Assembly (NCBI GenBank): GCA_958009055.1
Contig: OY253650.1
Location: 1,364,001-1,428,000, forward strand
DNA length: 64,000 nucleotides
Direction: 5' to 3'
Source: Choricystis sp. odSpoLacu1
Lineage: Eukaryota; Chlorophyta; Trebouxiophyceae
Shown here: positions 1 through 10,631 of the stretch, in pieces
Numbering within the stretch: the first letter of the stretch is position 1
How the letters are laid out: the number at the start of each line of letters is the position of its first letter
Notes under the pieces: generated by a model
Databases searched by the model: none
What the model saw: only the letters and a program-made list of their open reading frames with translations
Told to the model about the DNA's origin: nothing
Made by a program: the position numbers and the translations under genes

Positions 1-123
1 CTGAGGCAAGGTGTGTGTGTGCGTTTCTCTCTCTTTGCCTCTCGTCAGTAACACGTCCCACGCGAAAAACGCAGCACCTCTTGTCTCTCTCTGCACGCTC
101 ACACACACACCCATCCCTCCTTT

Positions 124-3100
124 TCACGCCGCCGCTTTCAGCGCCGCCGCCAGCGCGTCGGCCAACCCCGCCGCCAGCGGTCCGGTCGCGTCCGCCGCCA
201 CCGTCACCTGCAGCCGGCGCCGCCCCGAGGCGGCGTCCACTTCGACGCGCGCCATGACGGGGACGAGGGAGGGAGGAGCGGTGGGGGAGGAGCCGGGGGG
301 CAGGTAGGCAAAGGAGCCTGCCGCGACCGCGTTTGCAGAATCCGGGTCCAGCCCTGGCTGCACGCCCAGGCCACAAGCACTCAGCACAGCGTCCACGGCC
401 GCAGTGGTCAACGGCGCAGCCCGCTCCACGCGGGCCGACGACCGCTGGGGCGCGGCCGGCAGCGCGCGCCACTTGGCAAAAAACGCGTCGCGCGGCACAG
501 GGGCCGCGGGCGGCGCCACAAACTTGACGGGGGGGGAGGGCAGGGGCAGGGTGATGGCCACGGTGCTGTAGCACAGGGACAGGGTGGGGGCGGCCGCAAA
601 GGGGGCGGTGGCAGTGACGCCGATCCGCACCGCCGCCTGCTGGCGCGGCGCCAGGGAAGATGGAGGCGCGTCCTGCAGCAGCGCGGCCACGCCCGCCACC
701 GCGCCAATGTTCAGTGCGACATCCACCAGCGGAGAGGCGGCCTTGTTGCCCAGGTACAGGGTGACGACGCCCGTGCCGCCGCCGCGGGCCCACGCGCAGC
801 GCACGCCCAGCTGCAGGGCGCCGTCCTCGTGCAGGATGCCGGAGTCGGAGGTCAGCAGCTTGATGGAGGCGGCGGAGGTGTCGGGGGAAGGAGAGGGAGT
901 GGGTGGGGTGGGGGCGGCAGGCGCAGCAGCAGGCGCGACGTCCGCCAGTACGGGCGCTGCCGGTGCCGCGACAGCCGGCACCACGGGCGCGGCCGGCTTG
1001 GGGAGAGCATCAAAAGGGTCCATAGACGCCGCGGGCGGCGCGGGCGCGGGAGGAGAGCCGCCGTTAGTGGCCACTGCAGGCGCCACGGGCGCATCGACGG
1101 GCGGCACCGACAGCGACAGCAGGTCCTCCAGCGGGTCCACCGGGCGGGACGCCGCAGCCGGCACGGTGGGCAGAGTGGCCGAGACGGAGGCGCCACCACC
1201 ATCGACGGTCAGCAGGTCGCCGCCACCGCCGGCGCTAACACCACCACCGTCGTCGCCGTCTGCCCACGCGGGGGCGGCGGCCACTTCGTCTCCCTCCCCC
1301 TCCCCCGCCGCCACCCGGCGCAGCAGGGCGGACCGCCTCTGCTCCCAGGGGGGCAGGGGAGCGACGCCAGCGGCCGCGGCGGACGGGTGGGAGGACAGGG
1401 CGGCACACTCGATCGCGCGCTGTTGGACGGCGGGGTCTGCCGCGCGCGCGTGCTTGGCAAAGGCATCAGAAGCGATGGGGCCGGCGCCAGTGCCGTCAGC
1501 CAGGGACAGCTTCAACAACGCAGCCAGAATCAGCCTTTTGGCGGTGGGGGAGGCGGTGGGCTGGCGGCCGGACAGCAGGACGGCCGCGTCGGGGAGAGGG
1601 AGGCCGGCTGAGGGTCCATACTCGCCGACCAAAAACGCGGCCGCGCACACGAGGCCGTCGGACGCGCCCCCGCGCTTGAGCGCGGCCAGGGCGGCGGTGG
1701 CCGCGGGAGCGCGAGCCGACGGGGTGGACGCCACCACGTGGGCGGCCGAGTGCCACACGTCGGCGGGGGCGTCGTCGCCCGCGCGCTCGACGAGGGAGAG
1801 GACCGCCCGCGCGTACCATTCAGGCGAAGAGGGAAACCTCTCCGCCAGCACGGCAGCCCGCAACGCCACGTCTTCACGCAGGCCGGCATCATCGGCCCCG
1901 CCTCCGTCTGCCACATAGTCCAGCAGCTCGTCCACGATGGCGGGGGCGGTGGCGGGGGTGGCGTGGCAGAAGAGGAGGTCTAAAGCGCGCCGCCTCAGCG
2001 ACGGGTCGGCGTCGCGCAGGGCGGCGCGCACGGTGGCGCCCGCGGAGGCAGCGGCGGCTGCCACAGCAGGGACGGCGCCGAGACGCACCATGGCTTCCAG
2101 CCCTGCGAAGCGGGCGTTGGCGTCGCGGGCGCCGACGCAGCGGGTGAGGAGGGACACAGCAGCGTCTGCCGTGGCGCCATCCGTCCACCCACCCAGCGCC
2201 AGCGCGGCCGCCTCCACCGCGACGCCGTGCAGGGCGTTGGCTTTATTGGGGTTTTTGGCGGGGGCGGCCCCCGCGGCGGCGTCCAGGGCGGAGGAGACAA
2301 AGGCCGCGACGCTCGCGCGCACGGGGTCGCCCTCGCGCGGCGGCGGAAAGTATTGCAGCGCGCGCAGAGCTTTGGCGGCGAGCCAGGGGGTGGGCAGGCC
2401 GTAGTAGGTGTAGTCGGGGGTGACGTCGCGGGCGCGGATCCTGTCCAACACAGCCGCCAGGCGGGGGAGGAGAGGGCCCCACCCTTCGTACGAGCGGGAG
2501 GCCAGCCCCAGCGCCAGCGTCGTCAGGCACAGCAGCAGCCCCGGGTCGGAGGCACCGTCAAAGGCGGCCCCCAGCTTGGGCGCCCACGCATCGGCGGGCA
2601 GGGGGTCGGCGTCGGGGGAGGTCTTGCGCAGCATGCGGAGGAGGGCCAGGGCGGCCTTCTTGCGCAGACTCGCGCGCGCGGCGCCCGCGGTCAGCAGGGT
2701 GGCGACGTCCGCGGTCAGCAGGGACGCCATTTCTTCGCCACCGACTGAGTGTGGGGGTGGGGGGGTGGGCTAGGAACGTTTCTCTCTCCGAGGCTACCCA
2801 CCACACACACACCTCTCCTCTCTCCCTCATACCATTGGCCACAAACGCCAGCGCCAGCGCTTGAAACGCTTCATTGCGCCCCACCAGGTCGGCGCGCACC
2901 GAGTTGATGACGAGGCGCAGGAACTCGTCTTTCTCGGTGAGCAGGATGGACACAGCCAAGTAGCCGACCTGTTTCTCCGCATAGCGCGGGGCGGCCACCA
3001 GGTCGGCCGCCTGGCGGTGGCCAAACTCGACGTCGTAGCCCAGCATGTGGATGTAGAGCAGCTTCCAGACGTACTTCTTTTTGTCGTAGTCTGGACGTGG

Positions 3101-3568
3101 GTGGGGGTGGAGGGAGGTTGGGTCGCGAAGTAGGCAGGGAGAAGAGGGGCCTCATCGCGAACAGAAAAACGTCCGCGCCGCCCCCGCCCGCACACGCGCG
3201 GCACGGCCACGCCACGCTCTCTCACACACGCGTGTACACACGCCTCTCTTCCCCCGCGCGCCAACACAACAAACGCACCCGTGACCGCGGTGCCCGTCGC
3301 AAACTTTTTGCGGATCTTGCCCAGCTCCTTGTCCACGCGGGCGGCCTCCTGCTCCCTGTTTTGGCAGGCCCGGATGTCGGAGATGAAGACCTGTGGTGGG
3401 TGGCGGGGAGGAGGAGGGAGTGTGAGGAGGGCGGTCGACCGTTTTGTTGCCGCGGGCGCGCATCGCACTCCTGATGCCGCGCCTCGCTCTCTCTCTCTCC
3501 GCCTCCCTGGTCGCCGGCGGCACAGCACAACGCACCTGCAGGCCTCGCATGCTCTGGAGCTTGGCCAT
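124..3568 (-). CDS. AP2A: AP-2 complex subunit alpha (alpha-adaptin)
   Basis: Large subunit of the AP-2 clathrin adaptor, which links cargo, PIP2 and clathrin at the plasma membrane during endocytosis. Four exons by my reading: 3536-3568, 3279-3390, 2833-3090 and 124-2744, summing to 3024 nt (about 1007 aa). The N-terminus MAKLQSMRGLQ followed by VFISDIRACQNREQE, VDKELGKIRKKF and DYDKKKYVWKLLYIHMLGYD is the hallmark start of alpha-adaptins. The adaptin trunk of HEAT-like helices covers about residues 1-560, then a Pro/Ala/Asp-rich hinge (including DPFDALP and DPLEDLL), then the ear/appendage domain (ILHEDGALQLGVRCAW onward) to a TGA stop. The ATG at 2730 that a single-exon reading would choose is internal, because the family's FVAN-VGGEE stretch spans the last intron. 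Length matches the family. Gamma-adaptin of AP-1 is less likely because of the VFISDIR/DYDKKKY N-terminus. Confidence 0.93.
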
Positions 3569-4005
3569 GGTGGCTGGTCGGTGTGGTGTGGGCGCGTCGC
3601 CGCAGCGAGAAACGCGGAAGAGAGAGAGTGTGTTCTTTTTTGTCTCGAAAACACGTTTTTCTTTTCTCACACTAGAAACGAACAACTAGGTTGACTCTCT
3701 CTCTCTCTTTTTTCTGTCTCAAAAACTCGCATACGTGGGGGGAGGGGTGGTGGATGCAAAAAAGACCATGATGGTTTGGTGGGGAAGGGGAGGGGGGGCG
3801 TTGACACCCGGCTGTTTCAACGCGCTAAGACAAGGGGGGGACGAAAGAAAAAAACAAAACCCTGCGATCCAAAATGAGTGAACCAAGGAAACACTTGCGC
3901 ACTCTCTCATGCCTCCGGGTGGGAGGGACAGAGGGCGGGAGGGACCAGGGGAATGTGTGTGGGGTGTGTCCTAACTCGAAACTGAAAAATCAAACTCTGC
4001 TTCTC
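3569..4005. other. Intergenic, AP2A upstream / PRR 3' flank
   Basis: 437 bp between the AP2A start codon and the stop codon of the PRR-like gene; both are transcribed leftward, so this holds the AP2A promoter and the PRR upstream flank is elsewhere. I see A/T-richer patches (3630-3720) and G-runs but no recognisable gene or RNA. Confidence 0.5.
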
Positions 4006-5674
4006 TCACGCCACCGCGACCGCCGCGTCCACCGCGGGCGGCGCCTGTTGCACCGGCCCTGCAGCAGCAGCAGACGCAGCCGCAGCTTCCTCCTCGGCCG
4101 CCGCCGCCGCCGCCACGGCGGCGCTGACAAACTGCCCCCGCACGCGCGGCCGCGTCGCGGCGAGGCGCCTCCTCGACTCGTACCGCACCGGGCGCGACGT
4201 GCGGGGGTCGCGGGCGGCGGCGCGCTTGGCCCGCATGCGGGCCAGGGCCAGGGCGCGGGCCTCCGTGGCGGAGGCGGGGGTGGGGCGGGTGGGGGAGGTG
4301 GGGAGTGGAGTGGTGGTGGTGGCGGCGCGGGGGGCAGGTGCCACCGCTGCTGCCGCTGCCGGAGCAGCAGGTGGTGCCGCCGACGACACCCGCTTGGACA
4401 GCGAGGTCAGGCTCGTCGCCGCCGACGTGGCCAGGCGAGAGCGCGGCTGTGCCGGCGTCGCCGCCAGCGCGCGCGGCGGCGCGCGCGGCAGCGGCGCCAC
4501 ACTGGGCGCGCCGCTGCTGCTGCCGCCAAATCCACCCCCACCCATCAACGAGTCCAGCGTCAACGCAGCCGCCATCAGGTTGGCTTCAGACGCCACCCGC
4601 TTGACCACGCGCCGCGTGGCGTGGCGCCCGGAGCGCGGCGGCGGCGGCGCAGACTCGCCGCCCCCGCCGCCGCCGCCGCGGGCGGGCGACTCCCCGGGAG
4701 CCGCCGTCAGCGCGTCCGCCGAGGAGGCGTCATCAGTGGAGGCACCCCCTTTCGCCCCAGCGGCCGCGTCCACGGTGGAGGGGGGGCGAGGACCGACGGT
4801 GGAGGGTGCGCGTGCCGGCTTGCCCTGCGTCTGCCGCGCCCGCAGCGCGGTCCACGCGTGCCGCCACAGGGTGGCCGCAGCTGCCGAAGACAGCGGCGTC
4901 ACCAGCCAGTCGGCGGCGCCCGCGTCGACGGCAGCGGCAACATCGCGCGGAGGGGCGGAGGGGGCCGTCACCACAACAACAGGCAGGCCGCTGCCGCCTG
5001 CGGCGGCAGCGGCCACGGTGGCCAGGGCGACGCCGCCCCCAGCGTCGGCGGCGGCGGCGGAGGGGGAGGAGGCGTCCGCCAGCAGGATGTCAAAGGGGGG
5101 GGCGGAGGAGGAGGCCGGGTCGAGGAGGGCGTGGAGGGCGTCGGAGGGGGAGGTGGCGATGGTGGCTGTGTGGTGTGTGGTGGGGTTCAGGTGAGAGGAA
5201 GCTGGTGGGTGGGAGACGCGGCGAGACGAGCGGCCGCACTCGAGAAAGCGCCCTCCGCCGCTTTCGAGTGGACTCAGCCCTGCCCCCGCCCGCGCCCCAA
5301 GACCGCCTCCTGCCTCCCAACCAATGCCTGCGGCTGTGCGTGCATGCTCAGTTCGGTTCGCACGGGGCATTGTCGGGAGCGCGAGAGCGCCACAAGCGAC
5401 CGGGCTGGCACCGCCGATTTGAGCGGGGGTCGGCCTCCGTGTGCCGGCAGCGTGCGGCCCCTGGAGCCCCGCCCTCCACGAGCGCTCCCGCCTCCACACG
5501 GCTCGCATCCCCCCTCACACCACCCAATCCCCCCCTCCCATCAGCCTCACCCTCGTAGCCCGCGTTCTTGAGCACGAGCGCGGCCCCGACCGCCGCGTCC
5601 GGGCGCGCGTCGACGACGAGCACGCGCAGGGGGCGGTTGAAGCCCTCCCCCGTCCACAGCAGGGGTGGAGGCAT
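4006..5674 (-). CDS. Pseudo-response regulator with CCT domain (PRR/TOC1-like)
   Basis: Two exons, 5551-5674 and 4006-5165 (427 aa), joined as ...LKNAGYE-ATIATSPSDAL.... Residues about 15-150 form a receiver (REC) domain: RVLVVDARPDAA, FDILLADAS, LPVVVVTAP and AGAADWLVTPLS correspond to beta1, beta3, beta4 and beta5. The C-terminus (about residues 335-385) is a CCT motif: RALALARMRAKRAAARD followed by RPVRYESRRRLA and TRPRVRGQFV, the conserved DNA/NF-Y-binding block of TOC1/PRR and CONSTANS. A low-complexity Ser/Pro/Ala linker separates the two. The REC+CCT architecture defines plant and green-algal clock PRRs (nuclear transcriptional repressors). The receiver is degenerate: the paired acidic residues are D-A and the conserved Lys is Thr (VTPLS), although the presumed phospho-Asp (LLAD) and the Thr (VVVT) remain. 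Function in a circadian clock is inferred from architecture. Confidence 0.88.
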
Positions 5675-5953
5675 GGTTGTGGGGGGTGTAAATGGGGGGG
5701 CGCCCCGGGGGCCGGGGCGAAATTTGGGAGGAGGCAGGCGGGGCGAAGGTTTTTTCTGCGCGTGTGTGGCTCAAGCGTGCGCGCCGCTTTGCGGTGTTCC
5801 GACCCTTTTCACCGACGAAACCACAGTTTCCCTCTGCCTGGCCTCTAGTTTTCGTTTTGAGGGGGGACCTTTGCACCGCCTCTGTTTTTACTTGTGTCGT
5901 GTTGGACCCTTCGTGGAGAAGTCCAGTGACCACCCCTCTTTTCACTCTCTTAC

Positions 5954-6062
5954 CGTAGTCTTTGCGCGGGCCGAGCGCGTCGCACTTGTCCGCGCCGGGG
6001 GCGGCGGCCACGGCGGCGGCGGCGGCGACGGCCAAGGCGAGCCCGACGGCGTGTTTCGCCAT
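5954..6062 (-). CDS. Possible small secreted protein, 5' exon only
   Basis: An ATG at 6062 opens a reading frame beginning MAKHAVGLALAVAAAAAVAA, a classical signal-peptide-like hydrophobic run, followed by PGADKCDALGPRKDY and a good donor (G/GTAAGAG) at 5953. No convincing second exon is visible before the PRR start at 5674, and the unspliced frame runs into the PRR gene with no family resemblance. It could be a short secreted peptide gene, or an upstream exon of the PRR transcript; I favour the first because MPPPLL of PRR has its own ACC-ATG context and no pyrimidine-rich acceptor in front. Starts 171 bp from the divergent dihydroxy-acid dehydratase gene. Confidence 0.3.
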
Positions 6063-6233
6063 CGGGCTCGCGATCGGGAGGGGAGAAGGAGGGGAAGGAG
6101 AACGCGAGGGGGCGCGGCAGGGAGGAATGAAAACGCAGACAAATGTCACGCGTCGATTGGGCCTCTTCACTCCTCTCTCCCAGCCGCGACTCCCCCGGCT
6201 TTATAGTCCACACGCACACACACACCAACCACA

Positions 6234-8848
6234 ATGCAGCAACCCCTGCGCCGCCCTCCTTCCCGGTCCCCCGCCCCGCCCGCCGCCTCCGTCGCCGACG
6301 CGCCCGCCCGCCACGCCGTCGCGCCGGGTTGCCCGCCCGGCCTCAACAAGTTTTCGGCCACCATCACCCAGCCCAAGAGCCAAGGCGCCAGCCAGGCCAT
6401 GCTGTACGCGACGGGGCTGAGGGAGGAGGACATGGACAAGCCGCAGGTGAGTTGGTTTGTGTGTGGGAATGCGGCGGCCGTTGTGGGTGGTTGGGCGGGG
6501 GTTTGCGCGCCGTTTTTTCACCAATGCGCTACACGCAGCGATGAAAGAGTATTGAGTGTGTGCAGTGGGAGGAGAGACAGGTTAAAAGGGGGCTGGGAGG
6601 GGGGCGCAATGCGGACGCAAAGAGCGGGGGTCGGGCTAGCCGTCGTGGGGGGGCGCCGAAACCCTCTCTCCTCGTGTCCCCACCCCCACCACCCACCCCC
6701 ACACTTCAACAGGTCGGCATTTCCTCCGTCTGGTATGAAGGCAACCCCTGCAACATGCACCTCATGGACCTGGCGGCCGAGGTCAAGGCGGGCGTTGAAG
6801 ACGCGGGCATGGTGGGCTACCGCTTCAACACGATCGGCGTGTCGGACGGCATCTCCATGGGCACGGACGGCATGTCGTACTCTCTGCAGTCGCGCGACCT
6901 GATCGCGGACTCCATTGAGACGGTGATGGGGGCGCAGTGGTGAGTGGAAAAAGGGGGGGGGGGGGGGGGGATGAGTCTTTTTGTTCCCTTGTTTTCCCTC
7001 CTCCCACACCCACACATCCACACCCACACCCACACCCACACTCCAGGTACGACGCCAACATTTCCCTGCCCGGGTGCGACAAAAACATGCCGGGCACAAT
7101 CATGGCGGCCGCCCGCCTGGACCGTCCCTCCCTGATGATCTATGGGGGGACGATCAAACCAGGAAAAGACAGGGCGGGGGAGCCACTGGACATTGTGTCT
7201 GCGTTTCAGTCGTATGGTGGGTGAGGGGTGGAGGGAGATGGGTTGCGAGACGCGCGCGCACGCGCACGCACACACAGGGCGCTCAATTGTCAAGCAGGCG
7301 CGATTTGTTTTCTTTACCATAGCACGCGGCTGCCGCTGAGCGCCAACAGCAAAGACCTTGGGGACGGAGGGGGGCGGCCGGGCACGCTTGGCCGCTCCCC
7401 ATCCAACCCCTGTTTTTTTTCAGCGGGCGAAGATGAGCCCGACCAGCCTTTTGCCACCGGCCGCGCCCATAAAGTCCCGCCCACACACCGCTTTTTTTGT
7501 TGTTTTCTGTTCCACCCCACTGACCAACACACACACACACACACTCACTCACACCAATCAGGCGCGTTTGCGGCGGGCCTGATCGACGATGCTGCCCGTT
7601 TTGACATCGTGCGCAACGCCTGCCCCGGCGCCGGCGCGTGTGGCGGCATGTACACCGCCAACACCATGGCATGCGCCATTGAGGCGTTGGGCATGACGCT
7701 GCCGTACTCGTCCAGCGTGCCGGCGGAGGACCCTCTGAAACTGGTGGAGTGCCGGCGCGCGGGCGCCGCCATGCTGCACGCCCTGCAGCAAGACCTGCGC
7801 CCCTCCAAGATTCTGACGCGCGCCTCCTTTGACAATGCCATCGTGCTGACGCTGGCGCTGGGGGGGAGCACGAACGCGGTGCTGCACCTGCTGGCGATCG
7901 CGCGTGCTGCCGGTGTCCCTCTCACCATCGACGACTTTCAGTCGCTGTCCAACCGCATCCCTTTCATTGGCGACCTGAAACCATCTGGCAAGTACGTCAT
8001 GGAGGATCTGCACGACGTGGGCGGCACGCCCGCCGTGTTGAAGTACCTGCTGGACCACAAACTGATCAATGGTGCTGCAGCCACGATCACCGGCAAATCA
8101 CTCGCCGACAACCTGGCCCCTTTACCCGGCCTCAAGGCTGGCCAAGACGTGGTGCTGCCCCTGGACAAACCCATCAAAGAGACGGGCCACCTCCAGATCC
8201 TGTACGGCAACATCGCGCCCGGCGGCTGTGTCGGCAAGATCACGGGCAAGGAGGGGCTCGTGTTTGAGGGCGTCGCCCGCGTGTTTGACTCGGAGGAGGA
8301 CATGCTGGCGGCGCTGAGCAAGTACCCGCAGAGTCTGAAGGTGAGAGTGAGCGGCGTGTGGTGGTGGAGTGGGGGGGGACAAGGCGGGGAGCGCACCACA
8401 CAACAAAAAAAACGCACCCCCCCCCCCCACCCCCACCCCAAACAACCCACAGGGCACCGTCATAGTTATCCGGTATGAAGGCCCCAAGGGCGGCCCCGGC
8501 ATGCCCGAAATGCTGACCCCCACCTCCGCGATCATGGGCGCCGGCCTGGGCAAAGACTGCGCCCTCATCACCGACGGCCGCTTCTCGGGCGGCTCCCACG
8601 GCTTCTGCATCGGCCACGTCACCCCCGAAGCCCAGGAGGGGGGGCCCATCGCGTTGATCCAGGATGGCGACCCCATCCGCATCGATGCCGACAAGCGCAG
8701 CATGGATGTGCTGGGCATCGATGACGCGGCGTGGGACGCGCGGCGTGCGGCGTGGGTCGCACCGCCCCTGAAAGCGACGCGGGGGACGCTGTACAAGTAC
8801 ATCAAGTGTGTGAGCTCGGCCTCGCTGGGGTGTGTGACGGACTTGTGA
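6234..8848 (+). CDS. ILVD: Dihydroxy-acid dehydratase (branched-chain amino acid synthesis)
   Basis: Converts 2,3-dihydroxy-3-methylbutanoate/pentanoate to the 2-oxo acids in valine, leucine and isoleucine synthesis, normally in the plastid. Five exons: 6234-6446, 6713-6939, 7047-7216, 7562-8340, 8453-8848 (594 aa, phases consistent). The iron-sulfur cysteines are in the expected contexts: [19 protein letters not shown] and [18 protein letters not shown]. Other family blocks: [42 protein letters not shown] and the C-terminal [15 protein letters not shown]. The first about 45 residues ([15 protein letters not shown]..., Arg/Ser/Ala/Pro-rich) look like a transit peptide. Length and domain order match IlvD/Edd-family DHADs; phosphogluconate dehydratase is unlikely given the overall match. 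No lesion seen. Intron 3 (7217-7561) is the longest and contains a CA run just before the acceptor. Confidence 0.96.
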
Positions 8849-9203
8849 ATGTGTGGGGTGTGGGGGGGTGGGGAGAGGAGGTGTGAACAAAACACAAAAA
8901 CACGGGCTGCGCTGCTCACAACACTTTCACCTGGTTCCCGCACACCCCCTTTCTCTCCCTTCCCTCTTCTCTCCAACCCCTTGTGGTGAGCTGCTGGGCG
9001 GCCCGGCGCGCAAGTGCTCCCCCCCTGTGCCAGCCCGGGAGCGCGGGGGGCGGGTTGGGCGCGGGGAGAGTGTGCGCCGGCGCTGCTCGCGGCTCGACGA
9101 CTCGGCGCCGACGCGAGCTTTTTACGTCGCCCCCCCCCCCCACCTCCCCACCCACTCACCCTCCCACCCACCCCCCCGTCCCCCCCCACACTACCCTGCA
9201 GTC
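8849..9203. other. Intergenic, ILVD 3' flank
   Basis: 355 bp between two plus-strand genes. Pyrimidine-rich and C-run-rich from 9130 to 9200, immediately before the next ATG, as expected for a promoter/5' UTR. No other element seen. Confidence 0.45.
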
Positions 9204-9662
9204 ATGTCCGACACCGGCGAAAAGAAGGACGTCCCCCCCGAGGCCGCTGAGGCCGCCACCGCCGCCGCCGCCGCCGCCGCGCCGTCACCCGCTCTCAAGG
9301 AAGGCTCCCAAGAAGAAGCCGCCGCCGCTGCCCCCGGGGGTGCTGTGCCCGCGGAAGGCGGGGCCACCACCGCCGCCGGCGAGGGCGCCCAAGTGACCGC
9401 CCCCGCGGGCGAGCTGACGGGTGAAGAGAAGCCGGCCGCCGCTGCCACAGAGGAAGCCGACAAGCCGGCCGCCACGGGGGAAGCCGCTGACAAACCCGCG
9501 ACCGCCGCCCCCACGACGGGGGAGGGCGCCGCCGCCAAAGCGGTGTCCCCCGCGGCGGAGGGCGGCACCGGCGCGGGCGGCACGCCGGCCGCGGCCGACG
9601 CGCCGCTAGGGGGGCCGCCCGTGCCGACGCAGGAGAAGGACAAGGAGGGGGAGACCAAGTGA
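9204..9662 (+). CDS. Ala/Glu/Pro/Thr-rich low-complexity protein
   Basis: Single-exon frame of 152 aa starting MSDTGEKKDVPPEAAEA and ending KDKEGETK-TGA. Composition is dominated by Ala, Glu, Pro, Gly, Thr and Lys, with alternating A-rich and E/K-rich segments such as GEEKPAAAATEEADKPAAT and GEAADKPAT (a loosely repeated E-x-A-DKPA motif around residues 75-100). No signal peptide, membrane segment or known domain. Likely intrinsically disordered. It is the only frame that fits between 8.85 and 10.6 kb with a good start and TGA stop, but GC-rich DNA makes such Ala-rich frames by chance, so I am only moderately sure it is expressed. Confidence 0.45.
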   Translation: MSDTGEKKDVPPEAAEAATAAAAAAAPSPALKEGSQEEAAAAAPGGAVPAEGGATTAAGEGAQVTAPAGELTGEEKPAAAATEEADKPAATGEAADKPATAAPTTGEGAAAKAVSPAAEGGTGAGGTPAAADAPLGGPPVPTQEKDKEGETK

Positions 9663-9821
9663 GAGAGTGAGAGAGAGGGTTTTTCTGCCCGCCACACACA
9701 CACCCCACAGCGGCGTGAGCAAGAGGGAGGGAGGGAGAGAGCGCACCGACGGCGGAGTGAAGGAGAGGGGCGAGTCGCGCCGACACACACAGACGGCCGC
9801 ACCGTCCCCCCACACGTCACG

Positions 9822-9858
<37 letters not shown>

Positions 9859-10631
9859 CCTGCCTGCGTTACTTGTGTGTGCGTGTGTTTTTGCTTTTTA
9901 CCCGCGCCTTTGAAAAAAAGCCGACGGCTGTCGCTCACAATACTTCTCTCTTTTTCTTGCGCCAGTCTCTGCGTGTCGTGTGCCCACGGGTGAGTTGGCT
10001 CGAGTTATCCCTGGCTCCCACTTTCCACGGCTTGCTGCACACCTGCTTGACGGTTTTGGGGGGACGCCGGGGGGGTGCGACCGCAAATGCGAGTTGGGCT
10101 GGGGGGGCGTGCTCCGCATTCCTGAGCGGTGTGCAGGCACGTGCCGCCCCCGTTTGGGTCTGGAGGACGTTCAACTGCGAACACTGCATAAAACATGTTT
10201 GGGGTCGATGCTGACGGGGGCATGGGGGCGGAACACGCGTCGGCGGCGGCTGGGGGGAGGAGGAGGGCACGAGCCGTCAGCTCCCGAACGTCGGGGGCGA
10301 CGTCGGGCTGTTGTTTTGACGCCGACCCCGGTGTCGGGGACGCTCCTGCCCCCCGATTGCCGCTGCCCAGCGCCATGATTGATGCCGCACTTTGCTTCTG
10401 GGGCGGCAAAGTGGGGTGGCGTGCGTGGAAAGGCAGGATGGTCGGGCCGACCCTCCTGGGTCGGCTTCTGGGGCTACAACGCCGATTCGTGGTTGGAACG
10501 GGTTCCCAACGGTCTGTCGCCACACGCCCCACCCCGACGTCGTGCCCACCCCCGCCCACCCCCCACACTCACTCCACACCTCCCTCTGACTCCTCCATCC
10601 ACCCAGACAGTCGCCCACACACACACACAAC
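9663..10631. other. Intergenic, about 1 kb without a recognisable gene
   Basis: Holds a CA microsatellite (9824-9856) and, beyond about 9990, mixed GC-rich sequence in which I recognise no protein, tRNA or snRNA. The last 60 bp are CA/CT-rich and lead straight into the transporter start codon at 10632. Small frames here (for example from 10195) match nothing I know. Confidence 0.45.
9824..9856. repeat. (CA)n microsatellite
   Basis: An uninterrupted dinucleotide CA run of about 33 bp within the intergenic region. Confidence 0.95.

Noticed and set aside
584..1918. Long plus-strand reading frame (444 aa) opposite AP2A
   Set aside because: Antisense of the adaptin coding exon; Ala/Gly/Arg-rich translation with no family signal, as expected in GC-rich DNA where stops are rare.
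5547..6170. 207-aa unspliced secreted protein overlapping the PRR 5' end
   Set aside because: After the signal-like leader there is a good splice donor, and the remaining frame reads through intergenic sequence and antisense-phase PRR codons without conservation; only the first exon was kept, at low confidence.
9990..10600. tRNA, snRNA or other structured RNA in the large intergenic gap
   Set aside because: No tRNA B-box-like sequence, Sm site or convincing helices could be identified by eye.
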